64,000 nucleotides of DNA. Source: JAJTHJ01 sp046316025. Its GTDB lineage: Bacteria > Pseudomonadota > Gammaproteobacteria > Burkholderiales > Burkholderiaceae_F. This document shows, in pieces, positions 16,066 through 25,448 of this stretch. The stretch is from positions 27,992 through 91,991 of the forward strand of contig JBKCXU010000024.1 in assembly GCA_046316025.1 (NCBI GenBank), in the 5' to 3' direction. Each line of letters begins with the position of its first letter. Position 1 is the stretch's first letter. A program made the position numbers and the translations under genes. The notes under the pieces are model-generated. The model was not told the origin of the DNA and searched no databases. It worked only from the letters and a program-made list of their open reading frames with translations.

Positions 16066-18249
16066 ATGATTCTTCCGCTGCGCATGCGCGTGGTCGCCCT
16101 GGGGCGGTCGGCTCTGCTCGGCCTGCCGCTGAGGCCGGGCACGCGTCTGAAGATCGTCGAGTTCGTCTATCGCTGGGTCGGGCCGTTGTTCGCGGGTGTA
16201 CCCCACTACGAGACCTGGCGGCGCAGCCGGGCGCCGCGTGCCTTGCCGCGGGCGCAGTCCGCTGCCAGCGATCGGAGCCTGGCGCAGCGCTTGGCCGAAC
16301 TGCGCTTGCCCTTCAGCGCGACGCCCCGCGTTTCGATCATCGTGACCGCCTTCGGCAAGTTGGACGTGACGCTCACATGCCTGGAGTCGCTGCGCGAGTT
16401 CTGGCCGAAGGTGCCGGCCGAGACGATCGTCGTCGAGGACGCCTCGGGCGACGAGCGGATGCGGTCGCTCGCGGCGGTACCGGGTCTGCGGTTCATCGAG
16501 AACGCGGACAACCTGGGCTACCTGCGCAACTGCAATCGCGCCGCGGCCGCGGCGCGCGGCGAGTTCATCCTGCTGCTGAACAACGACACCGAAGCGACCG
16601 CGGGGTGGCTGGATGCGTTGCTCGATGCGTTCGACCGGTTTCCCGACTGCGGACTGACCGGCTCGATGCTGCTGTACCCGGACGGGCGCTTGCAGGAGGC
16701 GGGCAGCATTGTCTGGCGCGACGGCACAGCGACTAATTACGGCCGGCACGACGATCCGGCGCGCAGCGAGTACAACTTCGTACGCCGGGTGGACTATTGC
16801 TCCGGCGCTTCGCTGCTGGTGCGGGCCGACCTGTTCCGCGCGCTGGGCGGGTTCGACGAGCACTTTGCCCCCGCCTACTGCGAGGAGACGGATTTGGCCT
16901 TTCGCGTTCGCGCGCGCGGCCTGCATTGCTATTACGTGCCAAGGTCGGTGGTGGTGCACCATGAGGGCGCTACCCACGGCACCGATGTTGGCGCGGGGAT
17001 CAAGGCCTATCAGCTGCGCAACCAGGACAAGCTACGCATCCGCTGGCGCGAGGCGCTGCGTTCCGGCCAATGCGACTATCGCGTCGGGCCGCTGCGCGCG
17101 CGCGAGCGAGTGGACGGACGCCGCACCGTGTTGTTCGTCGATCAGTACGTGCCGCGGCCGGATCGCGACGCCGGGTCGCGCATGATGGATCAGTCGATCG
17201 ATGCGTTCCTGCGCGCTGGTTGGCTGGTCAAATTCTGGCCGCACAATCTCTGGTACGAGGGCGAGTACACCCAGCGTCTGCAAGATCGCGGCGTCGAGGT
17301 CGTCTACGGTGCGGAGTACGCCAATCGCTTTGCCGTTTGGCTCGCGGCGGTAGGGGGGTTCGATGCGGTTTGCCTCAGTCGCCCGCTGGTCGCGCGCGAT
17401 TACCTGGCGGCCGTGAGGCGCGCCAGTCGGGCACCGGTGCTGTACTACGGCCACGACATCCACCACCTACGACTGACGCGGCAGCGCGCGGTGCAGCGCG
17501 GCGGCCCGTCGCTGCGGGAGATCGCGTTCTTGCGGCGGGTCGAGCGAGGTTTGTGGCGGGACGTCGACGCCGTCTTTTACCCGGCGGTAGAGGAATTAGA
17601 GGAAGTCTGCCGCGCGGTTCCGACGGCACGCGGGATTCACCTACCCGTTGCCGGCTACGCGGACTTTCCGGCGGCGGGCGATGCGGCCGAGCGCGCCGCC
17701 GCCGACGTGCTGTTCGTCGGTGGCTTTGGACACACACCCAACATTGACGCGGTGCAATGGCTGTTGCGCGAAATCTGGCCGCTCGTGCTTGGCCAAGTGC
17801 CGCACGCGCGTCTGCTGCTGGTCGGCGCCGATCCGCCGCCGCCGGTGCAGCGTGCCGTACAGGGCAGCGCCTCGGTCGAACTGCTCGGCGGCGTTAGCGA
17901 CGTCGTCCTCGGCGGTCTTTACTCTCGCGTGCGGGTGGCCGTGGTTCCGTTGCGTTTTGGGGCGGGCGTCAAGGGCAAGACGGTCGAGGCGCTGCGTTGG
18001 GGGGTTCCGGTGGTCTGCACGCCGGTCGGCATGCAGGGGCTGCCGGGGGTTCAGGAGTCGCTGCTCGAGCGGGATGGCGCTTCGGCGGTCGCGGCTGGGT
18101 TGGTCGAGCTTATCGTCGACGATGCCGCCTGGCGGCGCCTCGCGCAGGCCGGCCAAGCGTACGCGCGAGCTCACTTCTCGCGGCAGGCGCTGGAGCGGGC
18201 GATCGAGAGCGGTCTGGGCATGCCGCTGCGGTCGATGCCGCGCGCGTGA
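16066..18249 (+). CDS. Two-domain glycosyltransferase (GT2-GT4 fusion)
   Basis: The 727-residue product joins two enzymes. The N-terminal half (about 80-330) is a GT-A family 2 domain: VSIIVTAFGKLDVTLTCLES, VVEDASGDE, NLGYLRNCNRAA, LLNNDTEA (DxD-like), and CEETDLAFRVRARG. The C-terminal half (about 360-720) is a GT-B family 4 domain, with FVDQYVPRPDRDAGSRM at its start, FVGGFGHTPN and VPLRFGAGVKGKTVEAL near the nucleotide-sugar site. Such chimeras build O-antigen or capsular chains by adding successive sugars. The ATG at 16066 was chosen because the 12 upstream codons do not resemble the family. The next gene is convergent, with a 36-base gap. Confidence 0.85.
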   Translation: MILPLRMRVVALGRSALLGLPLRPGTRLKIVEFVYRWVGPLFAGVPHYETWRRSRAPRALPRAQSAASDRSLAQRLAELRLPFSATPRVSIIVTAFGKLDVTLTCLESLREFWPKVPAETIVVEDASGDERMRSLAAVPGLRFIENADNLGYLRNCNRAAAAARGEFILLLNNDTEATAGWLDALLDAFDRFPDCGLTGSMLLYPDGRLQEAGSIVWRDGTATNYGRHDDPARSEYNFVRRVDYCSGASLLVRADLFRALGGFDEHFAPAYCEETDLAFRVRARGLHCYYVPRSVVVHHEGATHGTDVGAGIKAYQLRNQDKLRIRWREALRSGQCDYRVGPLRARERVDGRRTVLFVDQYVPRPDRDAGSRMMDQSIDAFLRAGWLVKFWPHNLWYEGEYTQRLQDRGVEVVYGAEYANRFAVWLAAVGGFDAVCLSRPLVARDYLAAVRRASRAPVLYYGHDIHHLRLTRQRAVQRGGPSLREIAFLRRVERGLWRDVDAVFYPAVEELEEVCRAVPTARGIHLPVAGYADFPAAGDAAERAAADVLFVGGFGHTPNIDAVQWLLREIWPLVLGQVPHARLLLVGADPPPPVQRAVQGSASVELLGGVSDVVLGGLYSRVRVAVVPLRFGAGVKGKTVEALRWGVPVVCTPVGMQGLPGVQESLLERDGASAVAAGLVELIVDDAAWRRLAQAGQAYARAHFSRQALERAIESGLGMPLRSMPRA

Positions 18250-18285
18250 GCGACTTCGGGCTGCGACCCTGCGGCAATGCCGCAA

Positions 18286-19809
18286 TCACTGCCGCCGCAC
18301 AAGGCGGCGCCTCAGCGTCGCGAGCGCGGCGAGCAGCAGCGCTCGTGGGTGCGGCACGAACGCCACCGCGGCGACCAAAGTGACGATGCCGATCCCCGCC
18401 AGTGCCGCCAGCCCGGTCGCGCCAGCCGGCAGGGGCGGCGAGAGCGTCCGTAGAGCGAGGGCTGCGCCGGCGGCGGCGGTGACGGGCAACACGAAGTCGC
18501 GCCACCACCAGCCGCCGACGTCGGTGCGCAGCAGGCGCCCGTGAATCAAGCTGCTGGCTGCCATAAAGAGCACAGCGTTGGCGACAAGCGCGGCGGTGGC
18601 GCCGCCTTCGGCACCCCTCCAGCGGGCTAGAACAACCAGCAACGGCAGATAGGCCGCCGTGACGGCGGCGATCAACAGTAACCAGGTGCGCACACGCCCG
18701 TGGGCTAGTTGCAGGTGATAGGGTAGGGTTGTCGCGCCGGCTAGCCCGTGGGCGATGGCGAGCAGGGCGAGTATCGGTGCCGCGGCCTGGGCCAGCGCCG
18801 CATTACCGGTCCAGGCGAGCAGTGTGGGTTCGGCGAACGTTGTCAGCAGGGCAACGACGGAAGCCACGACCACGATCAGTACCTGGGACACGTTGCCGTA
18901 AAGCCGTCGCTGCCCAGATGGATCGGCTCCGGCGGCGAATTGCGCTAGCCGCGGGAACGCCGCTCCGGCGATCGGCGAGGAAATGCGGTAGACGGCGTGC
19001 GCCAGCGTCGTCGCGATTGCGTAGTAACCGAAATCGTCGAGCGTCAGCAGCTTGGCGAGGACGACCCGGTCGGCGTTGCCGAGCACGAACGACAGCAGCG
19101 TGGCCAGCGATACGCCGCTGGCGAAGCCGGACAGTCGGCGCAGTTCGGCCCGGCTGAAACGGGCTGGCGCATCGCTGCGCGGGAGCACACGCCATACCAC
19201 GATGCAGAACACGGTCGATTGCACGGCGGCGACGAGGACATGCCACCAGAGGAAATTCTCGATGCTAGCGCCCGCGATCCACAACACGGGGACCACGCCA
19301 ACAGTCTTCAGGGTCGCGAACACGGCGTTCAGCCCGTTGAGCAACGGCAGTTGCTGCCGTCCGGTAAGCGCCGCCCAGTACAGAAACGTCGGCCACTGCG
19401 CGGCGGTGGCCAGCCCCATCAAGAAAAGGGCCTGCGCCACCTCGTCGGCGGTCAGCCGTTCCGGCGTGAGCCAGATGCGCGCGACTGGTTCCGCCAGCCA
19501 CCAGGAAAGTGCCGCGATGGCGACGGCGATAGGCAGATACACCCACTCGAGAGTACGTACCAGGCAGCGCACTTGGGCAGCGGGCCGCCCGGTTTCGTCC
19601 GCCTGTGCTAGCTCGCGGTTGATGGCGGCGACCGCTCCAGGATCGAGTAGCGAGATGGCCGATTGCACGACCATGAACAGGCCGATCAGCCCGTAAGCCT
19701 CGACGCCGAGCAGATGCAGATACACCGGCACGAAAACCAGGCCCAGCACGGCCGTCCAGACGTGTCCGGCGATGTTGGCGGCCGTGTTCAGACGCAGCGA
19801 GGTGAGCAT
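18286..19809 (-). CDS. Polysaccharide flippase (Wzx/MATE-like, polysaccharide biosynthesis protein)
   Basis: The 507-residue integral membrane protein has about 12-14 hydrophobic helices. It opens LRLNTAANIAGHVWTAVLG and continues with FVPVYLHLLGVEAYGLIGLF, the standard start of the RfbX/Wzx branch of the MOP flippase superfamily. It would move lipid-linked oligosaccharide units across the inner membrane. The ATG at 19809 precedes the conserved start; a longer in-frame extension to 19902 is Arg-rich and unlikely. It is divergent from the GT2 gene at 19887, with a short shared upstream region. It is transcribed opposite to most of the surrounding glycan genes. Confidence 0.88.
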   Translation of the reverse strand: MLTSLRLNTAANIAGHVWTAVLGLVFVPVYLHLLGVEAYGLIGLFMVVQSAISLLDPGAVAAINRELAQADETGRPAAQVRCLVRTLEWVYLPIAVAIAALSWWLAEPVARIWLTPERLTADEVAQALFLMGLATAAQWPTFLYWAALTGRQQLPLLNGLNAVFATLKTVGVVPVLWIAGASIENFLWWHVLVAAVQSTVFCIVVWRVLPRSDAPARFSRAELRRLSGFASGVSLATLLSFVLGNADRVVLAKLLTLDDFGYYAIATTLAHAVYRISSPIAGAAFPRLAQFAAGADPSGQRRLYGNVSQVLIVVVASVVALLTTFAEPTLLAWTGNAALAQAAAPILALLAIAHGLAGATTLPYHLQLAHGRVRTWLLLIAAVTAAYLPLLVVLARWRGAEGGATAALVANAVLFMAASSLIHGRLLRTDVGGWWWRDFVLPVTAAAGAALALRTLSPPLPAGATGLAALAGIGIVTLVAAVAFVPHPRALLLAALATLRRRLVRRQ

Positions 19810-19886
19810 GGCGGGCAGGCGCGACGATACGCGCTCCCGGCGCGGCGCGCGGGGGTGACGTCGCCCGTTTCGGCGAGAATGCTCCG

Positions 19887-20660
19887 ATGGACAACGATTC
19901 AAAGGGGACGATCGCGATTTCCGTGGTCAGCCACGGCCAGCGCGACCTGATGGCGCGGCTGCTGGCCGACCTGGTCCGGCTTCGGCCCCCGGTGGTGACG
20001 AAGCTGTGCGTGACGCTCAATATCGAGGAACCGGCTCCGCCCGCCGTGCGCTGGGACGGCTGCCGCTTCGAGATCGTCCGCAACCCGCGGCCGCTGGGAT
20101 TCGGTGCCAACCATAACCAGGCGTCGCGGCGCTGCGACCCACAGTGGCTGGCGATCGTCAACCCCGACGTTCGGTTGCCAGCGGACTGTTTTGCGCCGCT
20201 GCTGGCGGCGGCGCGGCCGGGCGACGGGCTGTTGGCGCCGCGGGTGGTCGATGGCGCCGGACGCAGCGAGGACTCGGCGCGCGAGTTACTGACGCCCTGG
20301 CAACTGTGCAAGCGGCTACTGGGTTGGCGCCAGCCTGCGGTGGCGTCGCGCCGCGACTGGTACGCGGGGATGTTCCTGCTCGTACGCGCGGAAGCGTTTG
20401 CCGCGGTCGGCGGGTTCGATTCGCGCTACTTCATGTACCTGGAAGACGCGGACCTCAGCCTGCGGTTGCGGCTGGCCGGCTGGCGCACGCGGTTTGTGCC
20501 GGAGGCGATTGTGGTGCACGACGCCCGGCGCGCCAGCCGCCGACGCTTGCGCCACCTGCTCTGGCACGCCACCAGTCTGCTCAAACACTGGCTGTCCCCG
20601 GCATTCTGGCGCTATCTGCGGAGACGACAGGCGCTGCGGGCCGAGTCACGCGCCGGTTAA
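19887..20660 (+). CDS. Family 2 glycosyltransferase (rhamnosyltransferase-type)
   Basis: The 257-residue GT-A enzyme begins IAISVVSHGQRDLMARL and has NPRPLGFGANHNQA, the metal-binding region IVNPDV, and the late FMYLEDADLSLRLRLAGW motif characteristic of GT2 sugar transferases. There is no membrane helix, so it is probably peripheral. It would add one sugar to a lipid-linked oligosaccharide; donor and linkage cannot be read from sequence. Its TAA and the TAA of the convergent manC gene share the four bases TTAA at 20657-20660. Confidence 0.85.
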   Translation: MDNDSKGTIAISVVSHGQRDLMARLLADLVRLRPPVVTKLCVTLNIEEPAPPAVRWDGCRFEIVRNPRPLGFGANHNQASRRCDPQWLAIVNPDVRLPADCFAPLLAAARPGDGLLAPRVVDGAGRSEDSARELLTPWQLCKRLLGWRQPAVASRRDWYAGMFLLVRAEAFAAVGGFDSRYFMYLEDADLSLRLRLAGWRTRFVPEAIVVHDARRASRRRLRHLLWHATSLLKHWLSPAFWRYLRRRQALRAESRAG

Positions 20661-22096
20661 GCGGAGTCGATCCGCCGCGTGTCGCGCCCGTACCGGTCGT
20701 CTACGCGCACGATGTCGTCCTCGCCGACGTAGTCGCCGCACTGCACTTCGATCAGCGTGACCGGCACTCGGCCGGGGTTCTCCAGTCGGTGTTGCGCACC
20801 GACCGGCACGAAGGTGGACTCGTTGGGCGCCAGCAGCACGGCGCGGCCGTCGATGGTCACCCGCGCGGTGCCGCTCACCACCACCCAGTGTTCGCTGCGG
20901 TGGTGGTGCAGTTGCAGCGACAGCGCCGCACCGGGCTTGACCTCGATGCGCTTGATCTTGAAGCGTGGCCCATCTTGCAGCACCGTGTATGTGCCCCAAG
21001 GGCGGGCGACGGTCTTGTGCAGGCGGTGGCTGGCATGGTCGCGCGCGCGCAATTGCTCGACCACGGCGCGCACGTCCTGGCTGGCATCGCGCCGGCAGAC
21101 CAGCAGCGCATCGGGCGTGTCCACCACCACCACGCCCGTGAGGCCGAGCGCGGCCACCACGCGGTCTTCGCTTTGCACGTGCGTGTCGCGGCAGTCGCGC
21201 AGCAGCACGTCGCCGCTTGTCGTGTTGCCGTCGGCATCCGCGGGCAGATGCTCGACCAGCGCCTGCCAGGAGCCGATGTCGCTCCAGCCGAAGTCGCCGG
21301 GCAGCACGACGATGCCGTGGGCTTTTTCCATCACTGCGACGTCGATCGACACGCTGGGCGCGGCGGCAAACGCAGCACCGTCGAGCGTAGCGGCCTCGCC
21401 GGCAGCGTCGGCGGGCAGCGCCTGCCGCGCGGCGGCGAGCACCGCGGGCGCGTGCCGCTCCAATTCCGCCAGGATCGTTGCCGGTGTGAAGCAGAACATC
21501 CCGCTGTTCCACAGGAACCGCCCGCTGGCGAGATAGGCGGCGGCGGTGGCGGCGTCGGGTTTCTCGACAAAGCGTGCCACCGGCACCGGCGCATCGCCCT
21601 GCGGCAGCGCGCCGCACTCGATGTAGCCGAAGCCGGTTTCCGGCGCGGTCGGGCGGATGCCGAAGAGCACGACTTTTCCCAGCCGTGCGTGTTCCGCGGC
21701 GATGCGCGCCAACGCGGCGAAGCGCGCTTCGTCCTGCACCAGATGGTCGGCCGGCAATACCAGCAGCGGCTCGTCCCGTTGGCCGCGGGCGGCGGCCCAC
21801 AGTGCGGCGGCGGCCACCGCCGGCGCCGTGTTGCGGGCGACCGGTTCGAGCAGCAGCTCGACTTCGAACGGGTCGCCGGCGCGCTGCGTTTCGTGCGCGT
21901 CGTCGAGCGTCTGGAAGCGGTATTCCTCGTTGGTCACGATCAGTGCCCCGTTCGCGCCCGCGCTGCGCGCGCGCGCCAGCGTCCGCTGTAAGAGCGATGG
22001 GCCGCCGTTGAGCCGCATGAACGGCTTCGGCGAGGCGGCACGCGACACCGGCCAAAGGCGGGTGCCGGCGCCGCCGGAGAGGATCACTGCAAGCAT
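20657..22096 (-). CDS. manC: Mannose-1-phosphate guanylyltransferase/mannose-6-phosphate isomerase
   Basis: The 479-residue bifunctional enzyme makes GDP-mannose. The N-terminal nucleotidyltransferase domain has ILSGGAGTRLWPVSR and KPF, and FVEKP near residue 175. The C-terminal type II phosphomannose isomerase cupin has RPWGTY, FKIKRIEVKPG and LHHHRSEHWVVVSGTA near 370-410. The length is typical of ManC/AlgA/XanB (about 470-480). Its start at 22096 is 81 bases from the divergent phosphomannomutase, so the two probably share a regulatory region and act consecutively (Man-6-P to Man-1-P to GDP-Man). The long open frame further upstream on this strand is a shadow of the phosphomannomutase gene. 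Confidence 0.93.
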   Translation of the reverse strand: MLAVILSGGAGTRLWPVSRAASPKPFMRLNGGPSLLQRTLARARSAGANGALIVTNEEYRFQTLDDAHETQRAGDPFEVELLLEPVARNTAPAVAAAALWAAARGQRDEPLLVLPADHLVQDEARFAALARIAAEHARLGKVVLFGIRPTAPETGFGYIECGALPQGDAPVPVARFVEKPDAATAAAYLASGRFLWNSGMFCFTPATILAELERHAPAVLAAARQALPADAAGEAATLDGAAFAAAPSVSIDVAVMEKAHGIVVLPGDFGWSDIGSWQALVEHLPADADGNTTSGDVLLRDCRDTHVQSEDRVVAALGLTGVVVVDTPDALLVCRRDASQDVRAVVEQLRARDHASHRLHKTVARPWGTYTVLQDGPRFKIKRIEVKPGAALSLQLHHHRSEHWVVVSGTARVTIDGRAVLLAPNESTFVPVGAQHRLENPGRVPVTLIEVQCGDYVGEDDIVRVDDRYGRDTRRIDSA

Positions 22097-22177
22097 GGGC
22101 AAGGGGAAGTCGCCGAACGAAACAGACGCGATTATCCGTGAGGGTGCGTCGTGGTGCACCGATAGAATCGCCCGGCG

Positions 22178-23569
22178 ATGACTGCCTTGCCCTTCGCCGA
22201 CCCGACGCTCTTCAAAGCCTACGACATCCGCGGCGTGGTCGATCGCACGTTGACCGCTGACGCGGTGCGCGCGATCGGCGCGGCGCTGGCGGCGGAGGGC
22301 GCGGCGCGAGGCACACGCGAGATCGCGGTCGGCCGCGACGGGCGCCTGTCCGGCCCGCGGCTGCGCGATGCGCTGGTCGAGGGCATCCGCGCCGCGGGGC
22401 TGGGGGTGGTAGACATCGGCATGGTCACCACGCCGATGCTGTACTTCGCCACCTACGAGCTGGGCTGCGGCTCGGGCGTGCAACTGACCGGCAGCCACAA
22501 CCCGCCCGACTACAACGGGCTGAAGATGGTGCTGGCCGGCGAGACGCTGCACGGCGAGTCGATCCAGCGACTGCGCGCGCGGATCGATGCCGGCGATTTG
22601 CCGCAGGCAGCCACGCCCGGAGCGCTGCGCACTGCAGATGTGACCGACGCCTATCTCGCACGCATTGCCGGCGACGTAAAGCTCGCGCGGCCGATGAAGA
22701 TTGCGATCGACTGTGGCAACGGCGTGGCTGGTGCGTTTGCGCCGCGGCTTTATCGGCGGCTCGGCTGCGAGGTGATCGAACTCTTCTGCGAAGTCGATGG
22801 AACTTTCCCCAACCACCACCCCGACCCGGCGCATCCGGAAAACCTGCAAGACCTGATCCGCTGCCTGCGCGACACCGACGCCGAGCTGGGTCTGGCCTTC
22901 GACGGCGACGGCGACCGGCTGGGCGTGGTGGCCAAGGATGGCCGCATCGTCTACCCCGACCGGCAGATGATGCTGTTCGCGCGCGGCGTGTTGCGCGAGC
23001 GGCCGGGTGCGGAGATCGTGTTCGACGTGAAGTGCTCGCGCCATCTGGCGCGCGACATCCGCGCGCACGGCGGGCGGCCGACCATGTGGCGCACCGGGCA
23101 TTCGCTGATCAAGGCCAAGCTGCGTGAGACTGGCGCGCCGCTGGCGGGCGAGATGAGCGGGCACATTTTCTTCAACGACCGCTGGTATGGCTTCGACGAT
23201 GGTTTGTATGCGGGTGCGCGGCTGCTCGAACTCCTCAGTCACTACGCCGACCCGTCGGCGGTGCTCAACGCCCTGCCAGATGCGGTCGCCACGCCTGAAC
23301 TTCATCTGCATCTGGCCGAGGGCGAGAACTTCGCGCTCGTCGAGCGCCTGCGCGCCGGCGCGCGCTTTGCCGGCGCGCGCGAGGTGATCGGCATCGACGG
23401 ACTGCGCGTCGAATACGACGACGGCTTTGGTCTGGCACGGGCGTCCAACACCACGCCTGTGGTGGTGCTGCGCTTCGAGGCCGACGATGCCGCCGCGCTG
23501 GCGCGCATCCAGGCGGACTTCCGTGCCGCGCTGCTGGCGGCCCAACCTGGCGTTACGCTCCCGTTCTGA
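22178..23569 (+). CDS. manB: Phosphomannomutase/phosphoglucomutase (AlgC/ManB type)
   Basis: The 463-residue alpha-D-phosphohexomutase carries the phosphoserine loop TGSHNPPDYNG (active Ser106), the metal-binding loop FDGDGDR, the sugar-binding GEMSGHIFF, and a C-terminal phosphate-binding RASNTTP. The length matches AlgC (463 residues in Pseudomonas). It interconverts mannose-6-P and mannose-1-P, and probably the glucose phosphates too, which would feed ManC on one side and GalU on the other. The ATG at 22178 is the first after the divergent intergenic region, and GalU follows almost directly. Confidence 0.93.
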   Translation: MTALPFADPTLFKAYDIRGVVDRTLTADAVRAIGAALAAEGAARGTREIAVGRDGRLSGPRLRDALVEGIRAAGLGVVDIGMVTTPMLYFATYELGCGSGVQLTGSHNPPDYNGLKMVLAGETLHGESIQRLRARIDAGDLPQAATPGALRTADVTDAYLARIAGDVKLARPMKIAIDCGNGVAGAFAPRLYRRLGCEVIELFCEVDGTFPNHHPDPAHPENLQDLIRCLRDTDAELGLAFDGDGDRLGVVAKDGRIVYPDRQMMLFARGVLRERPGAEIVFDVKCSRHLARDIRAHGGRPTMWRTGHSLIKAKLRETGAPLAGEMSGHIFFNDRWYGFDDGLYAGARLLELLSHYADPSAVLNALPDAVATPELHLHLAEGENFALVERLRAGARFAGAREVIGIDGLRVEYDDGFGLARASNTTPVVVLRFEADDAAALARIQADFRAALLAAQPGVTLPF

Positions 23570-23589
23570 CCATGGACGAGGAGCAGCCG

Positions 23590-24468
23590 ATGCAGGTTGT
23601 GCGCAAGGCGGTGTTCCCGGTTGCGGGCCTCGGCACGCGCTTTCTGCCCGCCACCAAGGCGATGCCCAAGGAGATGTTGCCGGTGGTGGACAAGCCGCTG
23701 ATCCAGTACGCGGTCGAGGAAGCGGTGGCCGCCGGCATCGAGCATCTGATCTTCGTCACCGGGCGCCACAAGCGGGCGATCGAGGATCACTTCGACTCCT
23801 CGCCGGAGCTGGAGGCCGAGCTCGAAGCCAAGGGCAAGAGCGAGATGTTGGCGGCGATTCGCGGCATCCTGCCGCCGCAGGTGACCTGCGTTTACCTGCG
23901 CCAGAGCGCGCCGCTCGGGCTGGGCCACGCGGTGCTGTGCGCCGAACCGGTGGTGGGTCACGAACCCTTTGCCGTGCTGCTGGCCGACGACCTGATCGAC
24001 GCCGACCGCAGCGTCACCGCGCAACTGGTGGACGTGTACCGCCGGCGCGGCGGCAGCGTGCTCGGCGTGATGGACGTGCCGCGCGAAGAGACGAGCCGCT
24101 ACGGCATCGTCGCCGCGCAGCCGTTGGGCGAGGGTACCGAGCGGGTCAGCGCCATCGTCGAGAAGCCCGCGCCGGCGGCGGCGCCGTCCACGCTCGCCGT
24201 GGTCGGCCGCTACGTCCTCGAGCCGCGCATCTTTACCGAACTGCGGCGCACGCCGCGCGGCGCCGGCGGCGAGATTCAACTCACCGACGGCATCGCCGCG
24301 CTGCTCGCCGCCGAGCGGCGCGTCTACGCGCACCGCTATGCCGGCACGCGCTACGACTGCGGCACCAAACTCGGTTTCTTCGAGGCGCAGGTGGCGTTCG
24401 GGCTCAAACACCACGAGATCGGCGACCACGTCAACGTCACGCTGCGGCGGCTGGCCGACGGCGGCTGA
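23590..24468 (+). CDS. galU: UTP-glucose-1-phosphate uridylyltransferase
   Basis: The 292-residue nucleotidyltransferase makes UDP-glucose from UTP and glucose-1-phosphate. It shows the GalU signature KAVFPVAGLGTRFLPATKA with the G-x-G-T-R loop, MPKEMLPVVDKPLIQY, and GLGHAVLCA. The ATG at 23590 is chosen because GAGGAG at 23578-23583 lies six bases before it; an in-frame ATG at 23572 would place that motif inside the gene. It follows the mutase by 20 bases, and its stop overlaps the waaC start (TGATG), so it is probably cotranscribed with the LPS core genes. Confidence 0.95.
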   Translation: MQVVRKAVFPVAGLGTRFLPATKAMPKEMLPVVDKPLIQYAVEEAVAAGIEHLIFVTGRHKRAIEDHFDSSPELEAELEAKGKSEMLAAIRGILPPQVTCVYLRQSAPLGLGHAVLCAEPVVGHEPFAVLLADDLIDADRSVTAQLVDVYRRRGGSVLGVMDVPREETSRYGIVAAQPLGEGTERVSAIVEKPAPAAAPSTLAVVGRYVLEPRIFTELRRTPRGAGGEIQLTDGIAALLAAERRVYAHRYAGTRYDCGTKLGFFEAQVAFGLKHHEIGDHVNVTLRRLADGG

Positions 24469-25448
24469 TGCGCCTGTTGCTGGTCAAGACCTCCTCGATG
24501 GGCGACGTGGTGCACGCGTTGCCGGTCGCCAGCGACATCGCGGCCCGGCTGCCCGGGGCCGAACTGGATTGGGTGGTCGAGGAGGCCTTCGCCGACGTTC
24601 CGCGCCTGCACCCTGCCGTGCGGCGCGTGGTGCCGGTGGCGCTGCGGCGCTGGCGACATGCGCCGCTGGCTGCGGCGAGTTGGCGCGAGCTCCGCGCCGC
24701 TCGTGCGGCGCTGCGCGGCGGCGAGTACGACCTCGTGCTCGATGCCCAGGGTTTGCTGAAGAGCGCGTGGATCGCGCGCTGGGCGCGCGCACCCGTGGCG
24801 GGGCTGGATGCGGCCTCGGCGCGCGAACCGCTGGCCAGCCGCTTCTACGCGCATCGCTACGCAGTGCCGCGCGAGTTGCACGCGATCGAGCGGATGCGCA
24901 CGCTGGCCGGACAGGCGCTCGGCTACACGCCGCAAGGCCCGGCGCGCTTCGAGTTGCGCGTGCCGCCGCTCGAAGCCAGTGCCGCGGCGGCGCTGCCGGC
25001 CGCGCCGTTTGCCGTGTTGCTGACCCATTCCAGCCGCGCCACCAAGTCCTGGCCGGACGAGCGCTGGATCGCGCTGCAAGCCCGGCTGGCCGCGAGCGGT
25101 TTGCGCGCGCTGCTCGTTTGGGGTTCGGAGGAAGAAGGACGCCGCTCGCAAGCGTTGGCCGCGCGCATGGGGGATGCGACCGTCGCGCCGCGCCTGCCAC
25201 TGACCGCGCTGGCCGCCGTCTTCAAGCGAGCGCGGCTGGTCGTCGGCTTGGACACCGGCTTGTCGCATCTGGCGGCGGCGGTTGGCAAGCCGACGGTCGG
25301 CATTTACTGCGACTACGACCCGAGGCTGACCGGCGTCGTCGGCGACGCGCGCTGCGCCAGCGTCGGCGACCGCAGCGGGCCGCCGCCGCTGGCCGACGTG
25401 CAGGCCGCCGTCGAGCGCGTGCTGGCTGCCGGCGAGCCGGCGCGATGA
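24468..25448 (+). CDS. waaC: Lipopolysaccharide heptosyltransferase I
   Basis: The 326-residue family 9 glycosyltransferase adds the first heptose to Kdo2-lipid A. It opens RLLLVKTSSMGDVVHALP, the typical heptosyltransferase N-terminus with the acceptor-binding Asp in GDVVH. It has THSSRATKSWPDERW and a donor-binding VVGLDTGLSHLAAA in the GT-B C-terminal domain. The ATG at 24468 overlaps the galU stop as TGATG, and the waaC stop overlaps the waaA start (ATGA), indicating a coupled galU-waaC-waaA unit. Confidence 0.93.
   Translation: MRLLLVKTSSMGDVVHALPVASDIAARLPGAELDWVVEEAFADVPRLHPAVRRVVPVALRRWRHAPLAAASWRELRAARAALRGGEYDLVLDAQGLLKSAWIARWARAPVAGLDAASAREPLASRFYAHRYAVPRELHAIERMRTLAGQALGYTPQGPARFELRVPPLEASAAAALPAAPFAVLLTHSSRATKSWPDERWIALQARLAASGLRALLVWGSEEEGRRSQALAARMGDATVAPRLPLTALAAVFKRARLVVGLDTGLSHLAAAVGKPTVGIYCDYDPRLTGVVGDARCASVGDRSGPPPLADVQAAVERVLAAGEPAR

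Noticed and set aside
15839..16069. 76-codon frame upstream of the GT2-GT4 gene
   Set aside because: No recognisable family, low complexity, overlaps the glycosyltransferase start; not supported.
20657..23545. Very long minus-strand open frame (962 codons)
   Set aside because: Only the part 20657-22096 shows ManC domains; the upstream rest is the shadow of the phosphomannomutase gene, typical for GC-rich DNA.
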